A DNA stretch of 64,000 bases from Sisyra terminalis (lineage: Eukaryota; Arthropoda; Insecta; Neuroptera; Sisyridae), in contig OY292278.1 of assembly GCA_958496175.1 (NCBI GenBank), forward strand, positions 44,144,001 to 44,208,000, read 5' to 3'. The notes beneath the pieces are model-generated. The model saw nothing but the letters and a program-made list of their open reading frames with translations. It was not told where the DNA came from and searched no databases. A program made the translations under genes and the position numbers. This document shows positions 58,631 to 64,000 of the stretch, piece after piece (the first letter of the stretch is position 1; every line of letters begins with the position of its first letter).

Positions 58631-59350
58631 TTACTCTTCTATTATACTATAATTATATTTAGAATGTTATTATTGTTGTTTTACTATAATTTTTAGTGTT
58701 AATTGTGTCATTGGACACAACTAATCCATTAGTGTTGTAAGTGTTACATATTTCAATTATTGCCAAGAGACAGATAGTGCAAAAAAAAAAATTGTTAATA
58801 AAAGACAAGTACTAAATTTAAGCACAGAATTTTTTCTGATATAAATCTTTCATCTTTCATAATCTTACTGCACACTTGTAGATGATGCTCTAAATGTACT
58901 AGTTAGAAGGAAAAACTTTTCATATAAGAAACCTCAATGCGTTAATTGTTAATTTCATATAATTGTCAAGTTTTCTAAATTTCTTAATATACTTTAAAAA
59001 AAATAGTCAATTTTTTTGGATCACTCTACTATTTATACTATAATTATATTTAGAATATTATTATTGTTGTTTTACTATAATTTTTAGTGTTAATTGTGTC
59101 ATTGGACACAACTAATCCATTAGTGTTGTAAGTGTGACATATTGCAATTACTGCCAAGAGGCAGATGGTGCAAAAAAAAAAAAATTGTAAATAAAAAAAA
59201 AGTACTAAATTTAAGCAAAATTTTTTTTCTCCTATTAACCTTTCACCTTTCATAATCTTACTTAAACTAGTTACAAACTTTCATAAAAGAATCTTCAATG
59301 CGTAAATTGTTAATTTCATATAATTATCAAATTTTCCCAAGTTCTTAATT
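58594..59350 (+). repeat. Tandem duplication, two ~380-bp units
   Basis: Units at about 58594-58988 and 58989-59350 share ATAGTCRATTTTTTTGGATT, ATTATATTTAGAATRTTATT, GTGTCATTGGACACAACTAA and GCGTTAATTGTTAATTTCAT-like blocks. The first unit begins inside the right end of the family B copy, so the duplication included the MITE terminus. GTGTCATTGGACAC is a short inverted repeat in each unit. Confidence 0.85.
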
Positions 59351-59650
59351 CGATGGTAAATCTAACGAAAACAGGGCGCGGAAAACGAGTTTTCATAAGT
59401 TAAATTGCGAAAAATCATACAAGCGAGTTCAACTGCAATACCCACTTAGAGATTCGCAAGAAAAACCCATTTAAAATTTAAATCAAACCAAATATTACCC
59501 CGAAAGAAAACAAACATGAGAGAAAAAAAAAAGAAAAGAAAAAAAAAAGACTTAAGAGAAAATGAAAAGACGAAAGCAAATCAGAAAAACACACGGAAGT
59601 TTCATTTGATTTTCGCGGCCTGGCAAAAAGGACACAAAGTAATTTTAATT
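59351..59650. other. Spacer with a purine-rich tract
   Basis: A tract of AGAAAAAAAAAAG type (about 59518-59555) precedes the GC-richer patch. No gene. Confidence 0.4.
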
Positions 59651-59789
59651 CGAATCGAAAAGTTTAATGGTCCAAAGCCTTGACATTTGAGTGTCCTTTT
59701 ATCCAAGAACCATTGAATCGGGCGCACAGTGTCGTGCGCATGTGCACCAACACCATTCCGTACGCAATATGTGAATGAAGATGCTGGCG

Positions 59790-59880
59790 CGGGACGGCGG
59801 AGCTTTTCGCCGTACTGTACACACTCATTTTGAAAGCTTCAAAGCTCCCGGCTTTCAAATGAGTACACGGCAAAGCCCGG
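59790..59880. other. Strong hairpin in a GC-richer patch
   Basis: ACTCATTTTGAAAGC (left arm) and GCTTTCAAATGAGT (right arm) pair around a 13-nt loop TTCAAAGCTCCCG. Outside these, GCCGTAC and GTACACGGC plus AGCTTTT and AAAGCCC extend the stem with one asymmetric bulge, giving about 75 nt in all. The size is like a microRNA precursor, but there is no evidence of processing. Confidence 0.4.
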
Positions 59881-59924
59881 GCGTCTATCGAACTCATCTA
59901 TATGTGATGTCGTCAAGCTGACAA

Positions 59925-59932
59925 TGACGTCA
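59925..59932. promoter_or_regulatory. CRE-type palindrome TGACGTCA
   Basis: This is the second exact TGACGTCA in the window, about 50 bp to the right of the hairpin and at the edge of the other GC-richer patch (59650-59930). Its role is inferred only. Confidence 0.3.
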
Positions 59933-61419
59933 TAATTCAGGTTATGCGCCTCTTTTGCAACGAATGTAAATGATTTATTTGCATTTTTTACAACGAATGC
60001 GGATTGCCCTTTTTATTAATTGCATTCCTCAAAAAAAAAGAGTTAAACTTGTACTTGGAAATAATTTTTTTCGACCATTATTTCAACTATTGATAGAAGA
60101 ATAATTTTCTAAACTTTTACTAAAATATCGAGGAAATTTTCTATCAATTTGAAGTAAACTTTAGGCCACCTCTAGCCCAAATTAAAAAACACAAATTCTA
60201 CAATTTTAACGTTTATTTTGGTCGAAAATTTCCATAAAATTGAACAAATCTCAGACTATTATAGTAATAGATGGTTTCAATAATGCGCAAAATTGATAAC
60301 CATTTTTTTTCAAGGATAAATATTATCAGATATGATGATAAAAGCTTTTACGTAGATTAATCTCTGGCAACAAATTTTCGTATATCACAGAAAAAAAGGA
60401 AACTCTAAACACTTTTTTAATCAGTTAAGTGAATTTATTATTATATAGTGCAAAACCAATTAGCGAAGAAAAAACTTATATTATTTAATTATATTCTTCT
60501 GAAACAACAGCTATTATGCTGCTATAATGTTTCATCAAACTATTGATTTTCATGTTGATTGCAATATTTTCCAACATAATATTTCCAGGCAGTTGATTGA
60601 TGTGGCGTACTTTTATCAGATTCGTCAAGAAATTTGTTCGGCAAATAATTTTTTTTTCCGATATATATACATTGATAAAAGTTAGTGGGACCTGGGTTGT
60701 TTATGCGGCAACTTGTCCCCAGACGATTTGCAACAGAAGCCGAAAATATTTACGATAGTAAATATTTTTCGTAGTGTTCGTGATATGAATATCTATTGTT
60801 TCGGGCTAAATATTTCAATTACCGTCACGTGAAATTGAAATATTTTGAATAAATCAAATGGATGAGCTAGAAAAAAATGAGTTTTCCTCATAAATGCCGT
60901 GAACCAAAATTGAATCATTCGTATTATGCATTAAGTGTAGTCGTCATGAAACATGCAATATGTCAATGCATTTGTATTTGGCTTGTGTTTTGTTGTCAGT
61001 AAATGTAGATCTCTGACACTCAATGTACTACATCATGTAAAACAATCAAATTATTCATAGCAAACAGAGGATTGGTAATTTGTTGTAAAGAGCCAAAGTT
61101 GTTTGTTTGTATGTTGAGTTTCAAACGATAAAACATTGAAAAAAAAAACTTCAGTAAAGCATTACTAATTCAAAAGCTTTGTGAATTAAAAGCAATTAAT
61201 GATTCAGCATAGACAATTTACAATTGTAATGGTACAATTATTGACGTTTTGGATCTTAAGTTAATTACTGTACAACTTTTTAATAAAAACTACAATTGAT
61301 AAAACTATGCATACTCCCGAAAAAAGGGGAAACCATGGCTAAGCCTTTATTTTGGTGACGAAATTTATAATTGTAAGTGATCATAAGAATAATAAATAAA
61401 ATATCTGGACTCTTTCATT
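59933..61419. other. AT-rich spacer
   Basis: No gene, repeat or conserved motif recognised. Confidence 0.4.
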
Positions 61420-61915
61420 CTTCCTCTTTTGATGTTCCTTCAAGAAGATTGGCGATTTTCATGGCAATTTTAATTTTTGATATAGCAGAGCAGAAAAAAC
61501 TTCTAGTGCTTTTTCCCAACCACCGAAAGATGGGCTAGCTAGGACGTCCTTTTTTCCAGATCTTTTTTTCTTTCAATCCAAACCTGAATGCTAAGTTGGA
61601 AAAAGTGATATTTGATCTTATGTATAACGTGGCCGAAGTACAGTAACTTTTTCGTCTTTATAGATATCATAAAAGTTCTTGTAGTATTAAGCATCGTTAG
61701 TGCTTCTGAATTTCACACGTGATTCTTCCAAGCTATCTTGAAGATAGAGTAACTTTACTTTCCAGCTTCTGGAGTACATCCTTCCATTTCATATGAGACA
61801 ATAGGGAAGATATAGCCCTTGACCATTTTTAACCGCAGTTCCAGAGTTAAAGTTTGATCCACAAAGATTTTCTTTTCTTTGTGAAGATTCCTCTAGCTTG
61901 CTAAATGCGTCTGCA
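61420..61915 (-). pseudogene. Non-LTR retrotransposon ORF, C-terminal fragment
   Basis: On the minus strand, in shifting frames: a DAFSKL-like start, then segments around the MLNTT/TIK and KVTVLRPRYT region corresponding to LL.TIK.RKL.YFGH, then GKKDVLA and RRSG-like basic residues (family G.RG.GR.R.SW). It ends CSAISKIKIAMKIANLLEG. The end strongly resembles the (F)R.A..K..(I/M)A..IANL(R) terminus of endonuclease/reverse-transcriptase LINE ORFs in insects. Many frame breaks are present. The fold-back element A copy 5 begins right beside it. Confidence 0.62.
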
Positions 61916-61929
61916 CCACACATGCACAT

Positions 61930-62973
61930 TAGGCTGATTCAAAAGAAAATATGATTTTTTTTCTTAATTATATCGAAAAAATTGATGGAAATGACAAAAA
62001 AAAATCCGGTGAAAGTTTAGACTCTTAATATTAATATTAAGAGGTGCCGCATCGCAAATTTCGATTTTCCATTTAAATAACATGGGAACAATATTCTCTT
62101 GCACTTTGGAATTTTATAGCTCACGTTGGTGACAATATTTCGAAATGACCAAGGTATATTCTTGTAGAAAATTGAACGATCTACAAAAAAGGTTTGTCAC
62201 AAGTTTTTGATATATTTATTCCTTCAAAAATTATTCGAAGTCAAAGTTGAACTAAAGAAAAATTTTAAAAATTTTTCAAAATTTTTGACGCAACCATCAA
62301 TTTTATGAGAAAATTTTATGGGACATTTTTTGTAGAAACCTTTTTTTTCTATAAGTTATCTCTTTAAAAGTTTTTGATATTTTTCACAGGTCCTATGTTA
62401 TTTGCATTGAACTGAAAATATTCATAATTTTATTGTTTTAAATTAATAATATTCCCTGAATTATTATATTTTTAACATATTTTTTTTTTATTTTAATTAA
62501 ATATCTTAGGACCTGTGAAAAATATCAAAAACTTTTATTGAGATAAGTTATAGAAAAAAATGTGCTCTACAAAAAATGTCCTATAAAATTTTCTCATAAA
62601 ATTGATGGTTGCGTTAAAAAATTGAAAAAATATTAAACTGTCTCTTTAGTTCAATCTTGACCTCGAATAACTTTTGAAGGAATGAATATATGAAAAACTT
62701 TTACAAGACCTTTTTTGTAGATCGTTCAATTTTCTACAAGAATATACCTTGGTCATTCCGAAATATTGTCACCAACGTGAGCTATAAAATTCCAAAGTGC
62801 AAGAGAATATTGTTGCCATGTAATTTAAATGGAAAATCGAAATTTGCGATGCGGCACCTCTTAATATTAATATTAAGAGTTTAAACTTTCACAGGATTTT
62901 TTTTTGTCATTTTCAACAATATTTTCGATATAATTAAGAAAAAAAATTCATCATTTTTTTTTGAATCAGTCTA
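61930..62973. mobile_element. Fold-back MITE family A, copy 5
   Basis: The left end is TA-GGCTGATTC and the right end is GAATCAGTC-TA, giving a clean TA on both sides. Arms and palindromes are complete. It sits immediately beside the LINE fragment at 61420-61915, and the right flank is a small TATATGGTATATAT repeat (62974-63015). Confidence 0.87.
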
Positions 62974-64000
62974 TGGTATATATGGTATATATCCACGGTA
63001 TATATCATATACCATGAGTTAGACCAGTAGACACTAAAATTGAGTAGTAGAATAAGAATTTTATTCCTCAAAGAAAATTTCAAATTTTATATGTCTCTGA
63101 TGACTTGGTAAAAGTTCCAGGAGTTTGGTTGAACGGTTCATATCCATTCCATTTTAGGCTTGGTACCAACCGATTGTCTTTTATTTTATCCATGGCAAGC
63201 TTTAGATTATGTTTAAGGGTTTCAAAGAATTCATGCAAAAATTGCAAATCGAAGTTTTTCATCCAAAAGAAAAGAGTTGTTTAAGAAAAATGGTTCAAAG
63301 CATGAATTTCTTTTTTCCAACTAATAAAAAACGTTTATATCAATATGAGTGACCTATAGGTAAACTTTTACTTGCAATGGTTATTATTTCTTGTGCGATA
63401 AGTATTCAAAGCACCAAAGTTTTAAGCTAAGGCTAACATAAACGATATCCATCATTTGCAAACATGCAACGTTTTGCATATTACTTCCATTAAACTTGAC
63501 CCACATTTATTTTGCTATTTAAAATGCTTCGACTGTGCTTTGCTCGCACCCACTAATGCTGAACTCAATTTTATACGAATTTTATCACCGTACGACATGT
63601 GCTTCCGTATTTATAGCTTGAACATTAAAATAAATCCTGCCAAAGAAAACGATCTTCCTTTTGCTACTGGAGACTATGAGAGTTGAAAAAAGTTCTTAAT
63701 TAAATAATTTAAAACAAGAGATTACTTTTAAAATGTGAAACATTTAAGATTTTAGATGATAAAAATTGGCAGTTAATTACAAAGTCGTCAGTTCAGTAAA
63801 CTTTCGTAATTGACTTTGATAAACTGTAAACAAGTTGAGTTGCGAGGAGCTTCATTTACGTACTCATAACGCTTTTATAAAGCTCTTCTGTATAATACTT
63901 TTAGTTGTGAACTGTTAAAGTATAAAAACTTGTCATTCTTATTCAAATAATTCGTTTTCACTTGATGAGATTTTCGAAGCATTTGCAAGAGGCATTCATT
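62974..64000. other. Right end of the window, unrecognised frames
   Basis: A 60-codon minus-strand frame (63262-63080) reads FLHEFFETLKHNLKLAMDKI and WNGYEPFNQTPG. It looks protein-like and could be part of a transposon ORF. A 76-codon plus-strand frame at 63456-63686 has 5 cysteines and no family match. Neither is called as a gene. The segment begins with a TATATGGTATATAT repeat. Confidence 0.25.

Noticed and set aside
59830..59845. TCATTTTGAAAGC resembles the 3' part of the bantam microRNA
   Set aside because: The bantam seed is absent and the surrounding hairpin does not match, so only the non-seed half is shared. I kept the hairpin as an unnamed candidate.
1..64000. CRISPR array, operon or prokaryotic island
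   Set aside because: No short regular direct repeats with unique spacers, no dense gene packing and no ribosome binding sites; all recognisable genes are eukaryotic or transposon-derived.

Overview
This window is eukaryotic nuclear DNA, very AT-rich, and almost certainly from an insect. The evidence is spliced exons with GT..AG borders, remnants of mariner, hAT, jockey-type and Helitron elements, and no operon structure. A beetle is plausible, but that is inference from overall character only.

The only confident host gene lies on the minus strand. It encodes the N-terminus of a dipeptidyl-peptidase-like type II membrane protein (S9B, DPP6/DPP10/DPP4-like). Coding exon 1 is at 32888..32781, preceded by a GC-rich 5' leader that begins at a good acceptor. 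Exon 2 is at 16720..16412 and holds the single membrane segment and the stem. Exon 3 is at 16284..16210 and opens the beta-propeller. Introns 1 and 2 are about 16 kb and 127 bp. The rest of the propeller and the hydrolase domain were not found in the remaining 16.2 kb, so they lie beyond the left edge or in exons I could not recognise. One possible pseudo-exon resembling the junction after a clip domain in serine proteases sits on the plus strand near 7.1 kb.

Most of the rest is repeat DNA. Two related fold-back MITE families dominate. Family A (about 1 kb, five copies) and family B (about 1 kb, seven copies or pieces) are flanked by TA, start with GACTG, consist almost wholly of two inverted arms, and carry the same palindrome CTCTTAATATT/AATATTAAGAG. 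Together they make up roughly 10 kb. Other elements are: a 1.8-kb element with ~490-bp terminal inverted repeats around a broken ORF with a SWIM-finger-like GCCSH motif (47.0-48.8 kb) and a second remnant of that ORF at 57.1 kb; a long-inverted-repeat structure around an unrecognised broken ORF (25.7-27.3 kb); two TTAA-flanked elements (45.6-46.3 and 49.4-50.2 kb); a 2.35-kb non-autonomous Helitron (50.9-53.2 kb); two hAT elements with terminal repeats and near-perfect target duplications; two mariner transposase remnants; three non-LTR retrotransposon 3' fragments; and several diverged tandem arrays, including an alternating long/short array at 29.9-31.9 kb.

Layout: 1-16 kb, fold-back and tandem repeats with a dead mariner; 16.2-32.9 kb, DPP-like exons and their TE-filled first intron; 33-41 kb, sparse DNA with B and A copies, a hAT and a GC-rich patch; 41-53 kb, dense DNA transposons and a Helitron; 53-64 kb, a second Helitron-like copy, two GC-rich patches each carrying a full CRE palindrome, LINE fragments and family A/B copies. 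Exon borders and motifs were read by eye; no database search was possible.
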